A stretch of 64,000 nucleotides of DNA from Pseudoips prasinana. Lineage: Eukaryota > Arthropoda > Insecta > Lepidoptera > Nolidae. This document shows, piece after piece, positions 45,336 to 55,438 of this stretch. Location: NCBI GenBank assembly GCA_951640165.1, contig OX621254.1, positions 27,936,001 through 28,000,000 of the forward strand, given 5' to 3'. The position numbers and the translations under genes are program-made. The number at the start of each line of letters is the position of its first letter. Position 1 is the stretch's first letter. Below the pieces are notes generated by a model that made no database searches, had not been told where the DNA came from, and was given only the letters and a program-made list of their open reading frames with translations.

Positions 45336-45789
45336 AACGGAGAAACGGGGGTATCGTCATGATGACGTTAGCAAGACTGACGTCACTATTATCTGCACGT
45401 TGGTTATCCACTAAAGGTTGTTTACTCATGGCGATAGTAAAACCCGAAATATGTTTCGTGAAGTTTTATTCCATAACAATCTTCGATACAAGGTGATCCG
45501 TACAGTCCGACGGCTCGAGCGAAAGTGATTTGTACTCGACACGTCGGCCGTATTTATACGAAATGTGCGGCGACAAACATGTTACGTATTTTCTTTGTTC
45601 GATGAACGAATGTAAATTAAACTATTGAAATCATCAATTGTACAAATGTTAAGATGGTTTATAAATCATAACTTGATTTTTAACACTAAATTCATTAAGT
45701 TTAACTAACTATTTAAGAGTAATTTAAACAAAGACTTAAAACTACTCCTATGACGCATTTGTTTTTGGTTAAGTAATGTTGTTGCGCCG
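45336..45789 (-). repeat. LTR (5' LTR of minus-strand element)
   Basis: 454-bp copy without the insert seen in the left LTR. It directly abuts the tRNA-Leu-like primer site at 45315-45335 and is followed by ATATAT. Confidence 0.8.
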
Positions 45790-45825
45790 ATATATATTAT
45801 TATTGTATATTTTTTTTATACGTCA

Positions 45826-46150
45826 ATTTTTTGTGTTCTACATTGTAAACTTAGGTGGTAGGTTAAACTATATGATCTGACAGCTACTGAGAAATCCTTC
45901 CAGAAAACTCAGTAGGAATCCTTTTTTTTTAATAAATCTTGCTTATGATTAATTTTTTTATATATGTTGACTTAGAATAACTGCATCCCTAGAACTTTTG
46001 TCACAAAAATAATTAGGAATATTGCTGCACAATTTAGCATTAATAATTTTTTGAAACTTATTTGTAGACAATTGTCTTTTATCATTCTTTTTCTTATCGT
46101 GTCGATGGTAAGAATTAGATTTTATCTTCCCAAAATTGAGCAACGCTGAC
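45826..46150 (-). mobile_element. Jockey-like LINE J1, 3' fragment
   Basis: 'ctactgagaaatccttccag' and 'acttatttgtagacaattgt' match J1 3' UTR and ORF end on the minus strand (LSTNKFQKIINAKLCSNIPN readable). Diverged. Confidence 0.65.
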
Positions 46151-46170
46151 CGCTTTGGCTGAAGCGTCAT

Positions 46171-46491
46171 TCATGTCCTGAAGGGAACAAAAGACGGGAC
46201 AAGAGGGACAATCAGATAAATATGCCATACTTTGGGGTGACACCCCGCACTAGAAGATGTTTTGTGATGTGGGAATGTAAACCCCATTTGCACATGTTTT
46301 GATTCATGTTTTGGTTGGATGTATCTGGGTACGTAGTCTATTAAGAGTCGTCCAGGTTGGCCATGGCAAATTATGTCCCGGAGGTAATTTTTCCTTTTTC
46401 GGGACAATTTAGCTCGCCATAAGGTTGCCCTCGCTTTCTGTGCATCGATCGTAGCTGTGGTAGTGACCAGGAAACTTTTACGACTTTTCAA
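46171..46491 (-). other. Unidentified 106-codon reading frame
   Basis: An uninterrupted minus frame with basic residues (SRKRKNYLRDIICHGQPGRL) that ends in a proline/valine-rich stretch. It has no relative in the window and no motif I can assign; it may be a transposon remnant. 46500-46765 also shows nothing clear. Confidence 0.2.
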
Positions 46492-46767
46492 TCGTTGAGG
46501 AGTAGGAGTAAAGTTATAAAGATGGTGTTTTTATCTGTCTCCTGCTTATACCACTCAACACCACTAGCTACTTCCCTTCTAACATGGGAAGTTATTTATG
46601 GAATCTTATACTATATTTTAGTATTTTCTTTTTGCATTTCAAATTTATTTATTGCTTATTACGGATGGGGAAATGTGGTTTTGTCTCCGTGTTATTGTAT
46701 AACCCCCTCGCTTGTCTGGTGAAGGAGGGAAAGGCTCCACAGCTAAGAGTAAAAAAAACAAATTGAT

Positions 46768-47085
46768 TGAAGTAGTTGCCACGCTACCTCAACGTCCTCG
46801 TGTTTTGGGTTCGATCCCCGCACAAGACAAATAAATAATTGGTCTGGACCTGGTTGTTCCTTATGTCCGTAAATTGCGTGTTTGTAAAAGCCTCGGATCA
46901 TCATCATCAAATCAGCCAAGAGATGTCCACTGCTGACATAGACTTCTCCAGAGTTTTCAACAATTGCCGGTATTAAGCTACCATCATCGGTCCTTCTTGT
47001 GGGGTGTCGTCCCATAAATTCTGAGTCTAGATGTACTTTGTGTCCGTAAATTATATGTTTGTAAGATACCTTGCGACACAATAAA
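46768..47085 (+). repeat. SINE family 4, interrupted by an RTE-tail-like segment
   Basis: 'tgttttgggttcgatccccg' and 'gtccgtaaattgcgtgtttg' are family 4. 46895-47018 has 'atcatcatcaaatcagccaa' and 'gagatgtccactgctgac', the inverse of a dwarf/RTE-like 3' end. Family 4 motifs ('ctgagtctagatgtactttg') then appear a second time. Confidence 0.5.
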
Positions 47086-47094
47086 TTAATAAAA

Positions 47095-47660
47095 TAAAAA
47101 AGGTTTATATTCACGTACACTTTAAAAAGGCGCTTGTAAATAGTCAGAACATGTTTATAATGATAATAATAATATCTCGGGACAATATCACACAGATCAT
47201 CCTGGCCCCAAACTAAGCAAAGCTTGTACTATGGGTACCAGGCGACGATATACATACTTATATAGATAGATAAATACTTATATACATAGAAAACATCCAT
47301 GACTTAGAAACAAATATTCGTGCTCATCACACAAATATTTGCACCTACTGGGATTCGAACCCAGGACCACCAGCTTCGTAGACAAGAGCTCTACCAACGA
47401 GGCTACGGTGACCGTCAAGTAATATAGTTGTATACATTATTATTTCTAGTTACATAGATATTTACGTACACGTTGTATTGATTGTATGAAAACATTTATA
47501 AAATTTATTTTATAATAGCAATGATATTTAGCTAGCTTGTATTAAGTTATTGTCAAACAGATTATGTTTAAGTTTAATTATAAAAATTTATAGTTTTAGC
47601 TATATTTTTACTACATAGTGTGAACGGTTCTGTCTATATTAAGGTATTATTATTATGGCG
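47095..47660 (-). repeat. Tail X with SINE 2 inside
   Basis: Tail X begins at 47095 ('aaaggtttatattcacgtac') and resumes at about 47420, ending near 47660. SINE family 2 on the minus strand occupies 47175-47411 with its head at the right ('gaggctacggtgaccgtc'). 47661-48390 shows no feature. Confidence 0.65.
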
Positions 47661-48394
47661 CACATGGACTAAATTCCCAAGTCCAGAGTTGTCTTTAAAA
47701 AAAATACTACTTATGTATTTTTTCTTCTTTTAATATCTGTGGCAGCTCGCACTTTACTAAAAAAGGAGGCGTTTTCACAGACACGACATAATTATAATGT
47801 GTCGCATATTACACCATAGTATAACAAGTCATATTTGTCATTGATTCTCTTCCGGCAATGTAAATAAAAATATTTTCTTATTTAGAAACAGAATTGTATA
47901 CTGCCCTTAAATCTCTGCTATACCAGCTAAACTAATGTTAATATCATTGTATTTCTGTCTCTTAAGAAAAATACAGTCGTCTTCCTTTTTTGGAAGTCGG
48001 TTTAAAAGGACAGGGCATCTTTAGTTTTGGCGCAAAATACTGAAGGAAAATAAGCGGCAAGTAGATCAATAATAAGCAGTTTTAGTAACTTGACTGTTCT
48101 ATCTGTATGTCCTGTTCTTTTCATACGTACTTCTTTTCATTTTAGAGGGAGAAGTAATTAAATTAACGATAGATTAAGTCATTTTTAACCTTTATTTATT
48201 TGAACGCCATTCACGAAAACGATGTTCGGCGACTTAGCCGGTAGAGCCCCTGGCCCATCACTGGGTGGTCATATTCAAAACAGTAAGTCAGTACTTGGGG
48301 GCAACACTATCTGTCCATATGTGTATTAAACCAACCGATCGATTAGATCGCGAGAGCCCGTAAAAAATTACTATGTCTTGATCATGCCACATTT

Positions 48395-49075
48395 CTTTGT
48401 TAATAACTCTTTTATGGGGCAATGTATAAGATTCTATAACAAGCTTCCCAATGATATTAGAGAATTGTCTACCAATAAGTTTAAAAGGATTATTAAAGCC
48501 GAATTGTGTAGCAGAGCATATTACAAAATTTCTAATTATTTAAGTGACAAGTGCTTGGGTTTGAGTTGTTCTGAGTCAACACACATGATTGTAATTAATC
48601 TATACAAATAAATAAAATTGAAGTGTCTGTTTGTAATATTGAAATAGCCGGTTTTTACTACATAAATATGAATATATATACGGTACATACACCAAAATAA
48701 CATTTTTTACAATTTTTGTCTGTCTGTCTGTCTGTTTGTTCCGGCTAATCTCTGAAATGGCTGGACCGATTTTGACGGGACTTTTATTGGCAGGTAGCTG
48801 ATGTAATAAGGCGTAACTTAGGCTACTTTTATTTTAGAAAAAGTATTTTATTTTACTAAAAAACTAAATCAACTAATTAACACGCGGACGAAGTCGCGGG
48901 CACAGCTAGTCTTAAGTATATTTTATTTTTAAAAAAGATTCCTACTGAGTTTTCCGGCAGTCTTTCTCAGTAGCTGCCACGTCATGCACTGCACGGTAGG
49001 TTAAAACAAAATTACGATTCCACATAAATGTAATTTTTTTACGGAATATATTTTTGACTTTTGATTTTGACTGCA
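48395..49075 (+). mobile_element. Jockey-like LINE J1, ORF end and 3' UTR, split by a Helitron
   Basis: The frame 48378-48611 reads NSFMGQCIRFYNKLPNDIRE, STNKFKRIIKAELC and SNYLSDK, the C-terminus of the J1 reverse transcriptase. The 3' UTR is broken at 48598/48910 by the type B Helitron and ends at 'acggaatatatttttgactt'. 49076-49340 has no feature. Confidence 0.8.
48599..48909 (+). mobile_element. Helitron-like element, type B, exact borders
   Basis: TCTATACAAATAAATAAAAT at the left and 'gtcgcgggcacagCTAG' at the right (48906-48909). The flanks, joined, equal the uninterrupted J1 UTR (complement of 9800-9830) with no base gained or lost; insertion between A and T. 311 bp, non-coding. Confidence 0.9.
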
Positions 49076-49344
49076 TACGGATAATAATATAAGGACTGAA
49101 TTAAAAATACTTCGATAATCTTTAGTCAATGTGAAGACACTTTTGGTGCTAGCTGTACAACTTTATTCATCAAATTTATGGCCCAAAGATCGCCAGCTCG
49201 AATCCTTGTCCATAAATTGGGCCCAAGTTTCGCACCGACCTAGATATTGAGATCGAATTATAAGATAGGGTCAGAAATAGAGGACGCACTCAAAAACTAA
49301 TCGACTTGTTTGATTAAGGGTTCAATGCGTCCTCCCTTAAGGAA

Positions 49345-49690
49345 TTTATACATCCTTACTAATATTATAAATGCGAAATTTGTATGTCTGTCTGTCGGGG
49401 TTTCACGCCAAGACTACTGAACTGATTAAAATGAAATTTGGTACAAAGATATTGTGATAGAGATAGAGCCTGAGAAAGGATATAGGCTACTTTTTAATGC
49501 AAAAGAAGGTTCGTAAAGAGTCGAAAGGGGAATGAAAAGTTGTGTGAAAGTATCGTAATGTTTAGAGCAAGAAGCTTGAAACTTATTTTTAGGCTGTTGA
49601 TTTGATATCAATAAATATCGCATTCAAAGTTTGTAAAAGTTTTACCCTCAAGGGTGTAAAATAACAATAGGGAATAGGGGATAAGTCTGT
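49345..49690 (+). repeat. Type C Helitron-like 5' part
   Basis: 'cttactaatattataaatgc' and 'tttcacgccaagactactga' followed by 'atgaaatttggtacaaag' are the common start of a lepidopteran non-autonomous repeat; no hairpin/CTAG end is found, so it is 3'-truncated. Confidence 0.5.
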
Positions 49691-49740
49691 ATGGAAATAT
49701 GTAAGGTTTACGTAAATGTTTACGTAAATGTAATATTTGA

Positions 49741-51668
49741 TGTGTGGTGACGGCCTAAGAATATCGCCACTCCCTCTCATCCCGTGGGGGGACGTAAAAG
49801 TCATCCCGAGGGAAATATATACACCAGAGAACGGGCAGTAGCGTTCTCCTGAGTACCATGTCCATCTTACTGCGATCGCCAACCCGTCTGCCAAGCGTGG
49901 CGATTATGGCAAATCCCCTCAAATGAAGGACACTACCAAACCGCGGCCCCCAGTCACCGGCAGCCCTGCTATTCCCAGCCGTGGTAACAGCCGTGGTTAC
50001 GGCAGGGCAGGGGGTGCTAAGAATCCCCGGCAGATTCCACGTTACCAAAAACGACGACCTCTGGCCCTGGCAACGTTTAACACACGTACACTGCGGTCCG
50101 ACGAGAAGATAACCGAACTGGAGGAAGAACTGAGCAGGTTACATTGGGATATTGTAGGATTATCTGAAGTCCGAAGAGAGGGGGAGGACTCGATAATACT
50201 GAAATCCGGAAACCTGCTCTATTACCGGGAGGGTGACCAACTATCCCAAGGTGGTGTCGGGTTCGTAGTCCACAAGTCCCTCGTGAACAACGTAGTGAAA
50301 ATCGAGAGTGTGTCGACGAGGGTTGCGTACCTTATACTCAGAATAAATTTTCTTCAAAAAGGGCGATAAAACCCTATTGAAGAATTACAGACCCATCTCA
50401 CTGCTGAGCCATGTATACAAGTTGTTTTCGAGAGTCATTACGAATCGTCTCGCACGAAGGTTTGACGACTTCCAGCCTCCCGAACAAGCCGGTTTCCGAA
50501 AAGGCTACAGTACCATAGACCACATACATACGCTGCGGCAAGTTATACAGAAGACCGAGGAGTATAACCAGCCATTATGCTTAGCGTTTGTGGACTATGA
50601 GAAAGCCTTTGATTCTATCGGAACGTGGGCCGTGCTGAGGTCTCTTCAAAGGTGCCAAATTGACTATCAGTATGTCCAGATGTTAAAGTGTTTGTACGAA
50701 AGTGCCACCATGTCAGTAGACTTCAGGACCAGAGCTCGAAACCTATTCAATTGCAGCGAGGCGTGAGACAGGGAGACGTCATATCTCCGAAACTGTTCAC
50801 CGCTGCATTGGAAGATGTCTTCAAGCTTCTGGACTGGGAAGGCTTTGGCATCAATTTCAATGGCGAGTTCATCACCCATCTTAGATTGGCCGACGATATA
50901 GTAGTCATGGCTGAGACCCGTGACGACCTCGGTACAATGCTCGATGGCCTCAGTAGAGTCTCTCAACAAGTGAGTCTCAAAATGAACATGGATAAGACAA
51001 AAATCATGTCGAACATCCATGTTGCACCCACTCTAGTTAAGGTTGGAGACTCTGCACTCGAAGTTGTAGAGAACTATATTTACCTAGGACAGACCATCCA
51101 ACTAGGTAGGTCCAACTTCGAAAAGGAGGTCAATCGTAGAATCCAACTCGGCTGAGCAGCGTTCGGGAAGCTACGTAATATCTTGTCGTCCCAAATACCG
51201 CAGTGTCTCAAGTCGAAAGTCTTCGACCAGTGTGTGTTGCCAGTGATGACTTATGGAACAGAGACGTGGTCGCTCACTATGGGCCTTATCAGGCGGCTCA
51301 AGGTCACCCAAAGAGCAATGGAAAGGGATATGCTTGGAGTTTCCCTGCGAGATCGAATCAGAAATGCTGAGATCCGCAGGCGAACCAAAGTAACCGACAT
51401 AGCCGAAAGAATTGCCAAACTGAAGTGGCAGTGGGCAGGGCACATAGCTCGTAGAACTGACGGCCGATGGGGCAGAAAGGTTCTCGATTGGCGACCACGA
51501 ACCGGAAGACGCAGCTCGGGCAGGCCTCCTACACGGTGGACCGACGATCTTGTGCTGGTCGCGGGAAGCCGCTGGATGCGGGCAGCGCAGGACCGGCTAT
51601 TGTGGAGATCCTTGGGGGAAGCCTTTGTCCAGCAGTGGGCGTCTTTCAGCTGATATGATGATGATGAC
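49741..51668 (+). mobile_element. RTE-clade LINE (HmRTE type), internally deleted
   Basis: The 5' UTR starts 'tgtgtggtgacggc'. The protein begins at 49923 and runs to about 50345 as the N-terminal part of an APE-type endonuclease (LALATFNTRTLRS, DIVGLSEVRREGE). At about 50350 it joins directly to the reverse transcriptase (KNYRPISLLSHVYKLFSRVI, CLAFVDYEKAFDS, VRQGDVISPKLF, LRLADDIVVM), so the endonuclease C-terminus is missing. The C-terminal region (LPVMTYGTETWSLTMGLIRR, GHIARRTDGRWGRKVLDWRP) runs to a stop at 51651, then (ATG)n. Frameshifts near 50755 and a stop at 51152-51154 also disable it. Confidence 0.85.
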
Positions 51669-52032
51669 GTAAATTTTTTATGAAATTGCGACATGAGACA
51701 AAATATTAGAGATATTCTGATGTTACATTCACGGCGTCATTACAAAATGTGCGGGTGAAGTTGCGGGTACAGTTACTGGTGAATAAATCGTGTTTTGATT
51801 ATGTAGCCATGTGCATGACTAATCATAGTGCACAAGTGTGTGTGGCACACTCAAGAGACGTCAAGTGTAGGAGGGCTCTGCGTAAAATGGGTATATCATG
51901 AAATTTAAATTGGCACAAAAAAGTGTAAAATTTCACCTCTAGCTGCACTAAATCTACTACTGTTTATACTAAATAAATTTAACGTTTGGCGAACCAAAGT
52001 CACTGTTACATCGAAGAATTGAAAAAAAAAGA

Positions 52033-52260
52033 AGAAGCTGAAAAGCTCGTGGAACTGACGGGGGCAGGACGGTTCTCGAGTGGCGACCACGAACCGGAAA
52101 GCGAAGCGTGGTCAGGCCCCCTACAAGATGACGCGATGATCTTGTGAGAGTCGCTGCGAACCGCTGAATGTAGATAGCGCAAGACCCGCAAATGTGGAAA
52201 TCTTTGGGGGAGGCCTATGTCCAGCAGTGGATGTCTTCCGGCTGATATATGATAATGAAA
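52033..52260 (+). mobile_element. RTE LINE 3' fragment
   Basis: 'cgagtggcgaccacgaaccg', 'gacgcgatgatcttgtg' and 'cagcagtggatgtcttccgg' repeat the RTE end at 51480-51665 with indels. A short tail 'gataatga' follows. Confidence 0.7.
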
Positions 52261-52289
52261 TTTAAAATACTATTCTTAATATAGAGTAG

Positions 52290-52922
52290 CTCATCATCAT
52301 CATCAGAACAGCTGTAAGAAGTCCACTACTGGACAAAAGCCTCCCCCAAAAGCATCTTGGGCATATGCCATAATGGTCACGATTGGCTGACGGGTTAGCT
52401 TTCCTGTGAAAGCCATAGTACTCGGAAACGAATTGACTGCCTCGTTGGTCTAGCGGTAGCGTGTTCACCTGCAGATAACAAGGTCCTGGGTTCAAATCCC
52501 GGGTCGGGCCGAAAGTGATTTTGGGACTTTACTGTAAAAAGAAAAAATTCTCAGCATCAGCCCGAAGTCTGGGAGTTGGCGGTATTGTACCCCCGTGCCT
52601 CGGAGAGCACGTAAAGCCGTCGGTCCTGTACCTGACCTCTTTCCGGTCGTGTCGCCAGGCGTCCCATCGGATTATGAGAGTGATGGAATAGAAAGTGCTC
52701 CTGTGTTTGCGCACACACTTGAGCACTGTAATATGTCCCGCGCAGATGGCTAATCTCTGTTGAGACGGGCCGCCGTGGCCGAATTCGGCTAGGAGGACAT
52801 TATTATTATTATTACTCGGAAATAAGCTGCTGTCCTTCCTATGGTAGATGTTCCCTCGGGTCGACTTCTACGCCCACCACGGAATAAGATGGGATGATGC
52901 CGCCATCACCACACAGCAAAGC
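52290..52922 (-). mobile_element. RTE-derived dwarf element, split by SINE family 1
   Basis: Left half 52290-52428 carries the LINE-3'-end complement ('agtccactactggacaaaag'); right half 52814-52922 carries the 5'-end complement ('gccgccatcaccacaca'). ACTCGGAAA at both sides of the SINE shows the two halves were one. Confidence 0.8.
52429..52813 (+). repeat. tRNA-derived SINE, family 1, exact borders
   Basis: Flanked by ACTCGGAAA at 52420-52428 and 52814-52822, a 9-bp target duplication. Head 'ctgcctcgttggtctagcgg', B box 'gggttcaaatcccgggtcgg', body 'cggtcctgtacctgacctct', tail (ATT)n. 385 bp. Confidence 0.95.
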
Positions 52923-54150
52923 TCTAGATTAGAATTTTCTATTTAGCAAAAGACAAATCGCACCTTATAACAAAAGTGGCATTATACAAAAATAGTATTT
53001 TGTCAGTATGACCGTTTCATGTTTTTGATGCAGTACTATGATTTATATCTAGGCCAGGTAATGAAATATAGTACTGCAACTAGCATTATTTAACAGTTGA
53101 CCTATCTTACTTTTAGTTACAAACTGCAACTGTAATAATAAATAATGTAGGTAGTTATTTCGAAAAAAGAGTTCAATAAAATGCCACTTTTGTTTTAAAA
53201 GTGCGAAATATTAAAAATTTCACATGCACTATTATTGAAGAGTAAGGTATCTTACAGATTTTACTTTCTATACGTAGTACAGGTATTCATAGTAGATCCT
53301 ATGGCTTGAAACTTCTAACTTGAGTAGCCACTTGCCGTGTTTAATAAACTAAAAGCTAGTTCAGATAGCTTAGGAGTTGCCTTAACACCTAAATCCTAGG
53401 TTATCATCTGACTTCAAAGCGAGAGGGATTGTCCTAGCTTCCAAATTTGGACTCAATTGGAAGCTAGGAACTAAATTCTCACCTACTGTTAGAAATCTTA
53501 GTAGTTATTAGGTATTAAAAGTACGACTTTGTTGGTGTAAAGGTCATAGCCCTTTTACACGACCCGACTTAGAAAATATTATTCAAATATGCGCTTTGAG
53601 CCGTAGCCTTGCGATAAAGTTTATATTGACTACATAAATTAGTAGACAGCTCACGCCACCACCACACAGCAAAGCTCTAGATTAGAATTTTCAATTTAGC
53701 AAAAGACAAATATTAAAAATTTCACATGCACTATTATTGAAGAGATATCTTAAAGTTTAATACTTTCTATACATGGTACAGGTATTCATAGTAGATCCTA
53801 TGGCTTCAAACTTCTAACTTAAGTCAGAACTTGCCGTGTTTAATAAACTAAAGCTAGTTCAGATAGCTTAGGAGTTGTCTTAACCCCTAAATCCTAGGTT
53901 ATCATCTGAGTTCAAAGCGAGAGGGATTGTCCTAGCTTCCAAATTTGGACTCAATTGGAAGCTAGGAACCAAATTCTCACCTACTGTTAGATATCCTAGT
54001 AGTTATTACTAACAATACGGACTTTATTGGCGTAAAGGTCATAACCCACTTACGCGACTCAAGACTAATAAAATATCATTCAAATATGGACTTTAAGTCG
54101 TGGCCTTGCGATATAGTTTATATTGACTACATAAATTAGCAGACAGCTCG
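52908..54150 (+). repeat. Local tandem duplication, offset about 750 bp
   Basis: Sequence from 'ccacacagcaaagctctaga' (52908) onward reappears from 53660: 'gtacaggtattcatagtaga', 'gagagggattgtcctagctt', 'agctaggaac' all occur twice at a constant spacing, except that the second copy lacks about 240 bp (52966-53205 in the first). Non-coding. 54151-54668 has nothing else recognised. Confidence 0.9.
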
Positions 54151-54916
54151 GTGTCAGCAAGAGTCCTACCATCAGACTGCTTGGTAGTTATCAAATTCAT
54201 ATATTTTGTGAACATAGGTTTTACAGTGTGTTACATTTATACTCGTAGCAATAGTTCATTCCATGTTCCACCAGTAGGCATACAAAAATTTTCGAGTATC
54301 ATGCAGAGTACAAATTAAGAAATAATATGTCACAAAATGTATCATTTAGAAACAATAATAAATACCAACAATGTCAACAAAATAAAATATTACAAAAAGA
54401 TGAAGTAAATTCAATAACGTGATAAATTATCAAAATAAAATAATGTAATTTTTGTCATTTTAATTATGTCAGTGAAATGTTGACGTTGAAGTTGTCGCTG
54501 TCGCTGTCGCTGGTCACACGTTGTAGACGAGCGGTGTGGGAGTGCTATCTGCCGATGCGTGGACAGCTAAGCGTCTGCTAGCTGTCAATGAGTAGACCAC
54601 CAGGAGTCGTTTTAGTTTAGGGTGGTGACGGGTGGGAACGGTGCTGGAGTAGAGTTATAACCTTAAGATTAGTAATCATTATTTTATTAATATGTCGACT
54701 TATCCGTAGAATAAAGTTATTTCTACGACGCAAAGCGGGACACAGCTGCGTTAATTTCGCATTATTAATATTAGTAAGGATAGTAAGCATAATGTATAAC
54801 ATAAAATTTTTTACTACGCAGATCAAAAAATTATCTAGCACACTTCCTTGGTAAACACGAATGAAAGACGTCGCATTCACGCTTGGCAAACGCTTTAAAA
54901 AAAACGCATACTACAA

Positions 54917-55192
54917 ACACTGATATGAAGTGACTCTAAGGGTCAGCGCAGACAGAGAGGAGCGCAGCGGAGAAGATTTTATTAAGGCACTAGAAAATTT
55001 AGAGCTATAGGAATAAAGTGCATATGCTTGAACCTGACATAAAATGCTCGCGCAGTCTCGCGCATGTAATATTCAAGCATACATGCACTTTATTTAAATA
55101 ATTTTAAAGTTGATTTTCTAGTGCCTTAATAAAATCCTCTCCGCTACGCTCCTCTCTGTGTGCGCTGGCCCTTAGAGTCGCTTCATCAGTGT
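54917..55192. mobile_element. MITE with about 85-bp inverted repeats
   Basis: 'ctctaagggtcagcgcagac' and 'gtgtgcgctggcccttagag' are inverted; the match continues through 'agaggagcgcagcggag' and 'attaaggcactagaaaat'. The centre has 'gctcgcgcagtctcgcgcat'. It sits at the inner edge of the left arm of the 54669 element. Confidence 0.8.
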
Positions 55193-55358
55193 CTGTCTCA
55201 GAGCATTAAATACTAGAGAGAGGACAAACTAACGCGTATTAGCCGCCTACAGTGTGCTCAGCAGGCTTACACCGCCAATGACCGCCATCAGTCCGCTCAC
55301 TTTCGCGCCCAAATGAATACGTCTGTGCTTCTGACACAAATATTGAGTTTTATCCGAA

Positions 55359-55438
55359 ATGCCGTCCTGTGCAATCGTTACATGTAATCATCGTTGTGAC
55401 ACTACTAATTTACACACCAATGGGATCACATTTCACAG
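55359..55438 (+). CDS. THAP-like zinc-finger first exon
   Basis: ATG at 55359 starts 26 codons: MPSCAIVTCNHRC, then a polar loop, then NGITFHR, with a donor GTAAAT at 55439. MPxCxxxxCxxR...GxxFHRFP is the start of the THAP domain; the last Pro and the C2H pair would be in the next exon. No such exon was found between here and 56231, where there is no other feature, so the gene is a remnant of the surrounding element or a captured exon. Confidence 0.55.

Larger units (their letters stand above)
42050..45789 (-). mobile_element. Degenerate LTR retrotransposon (Ty3/gypsy-like)
   Basis: Two LTR copies in the same orientation bound 2.4 kb. Next to the right LTR, 45315-45335 on the plus strand ('gggttgaatcccacttctga') equals the 3' end of a tRNA-Leu with one base missing, so on the minus strand it is a primer binding site following the 5' LTR. 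ATATAT flanks both outer ends (42044-42049, 45790-45795), as expected of a target duplication. The interior holds a decayed integrase-core stretch on the minus strand near 44617-44500 (STDHLGTLPVGRKRY); gag, protease and reverse transcriptase are not recognisable. It lies inside the lipase gene region, antisense. Confidence 0.7.

Noticed and set aside
42050..45789. Endogenous retrovirus with envelope gene
   Set aside because: No envelope-like frame (signal peptide, transmembrane segment or cleavage site) could be recognised; the interior is short and decayed.
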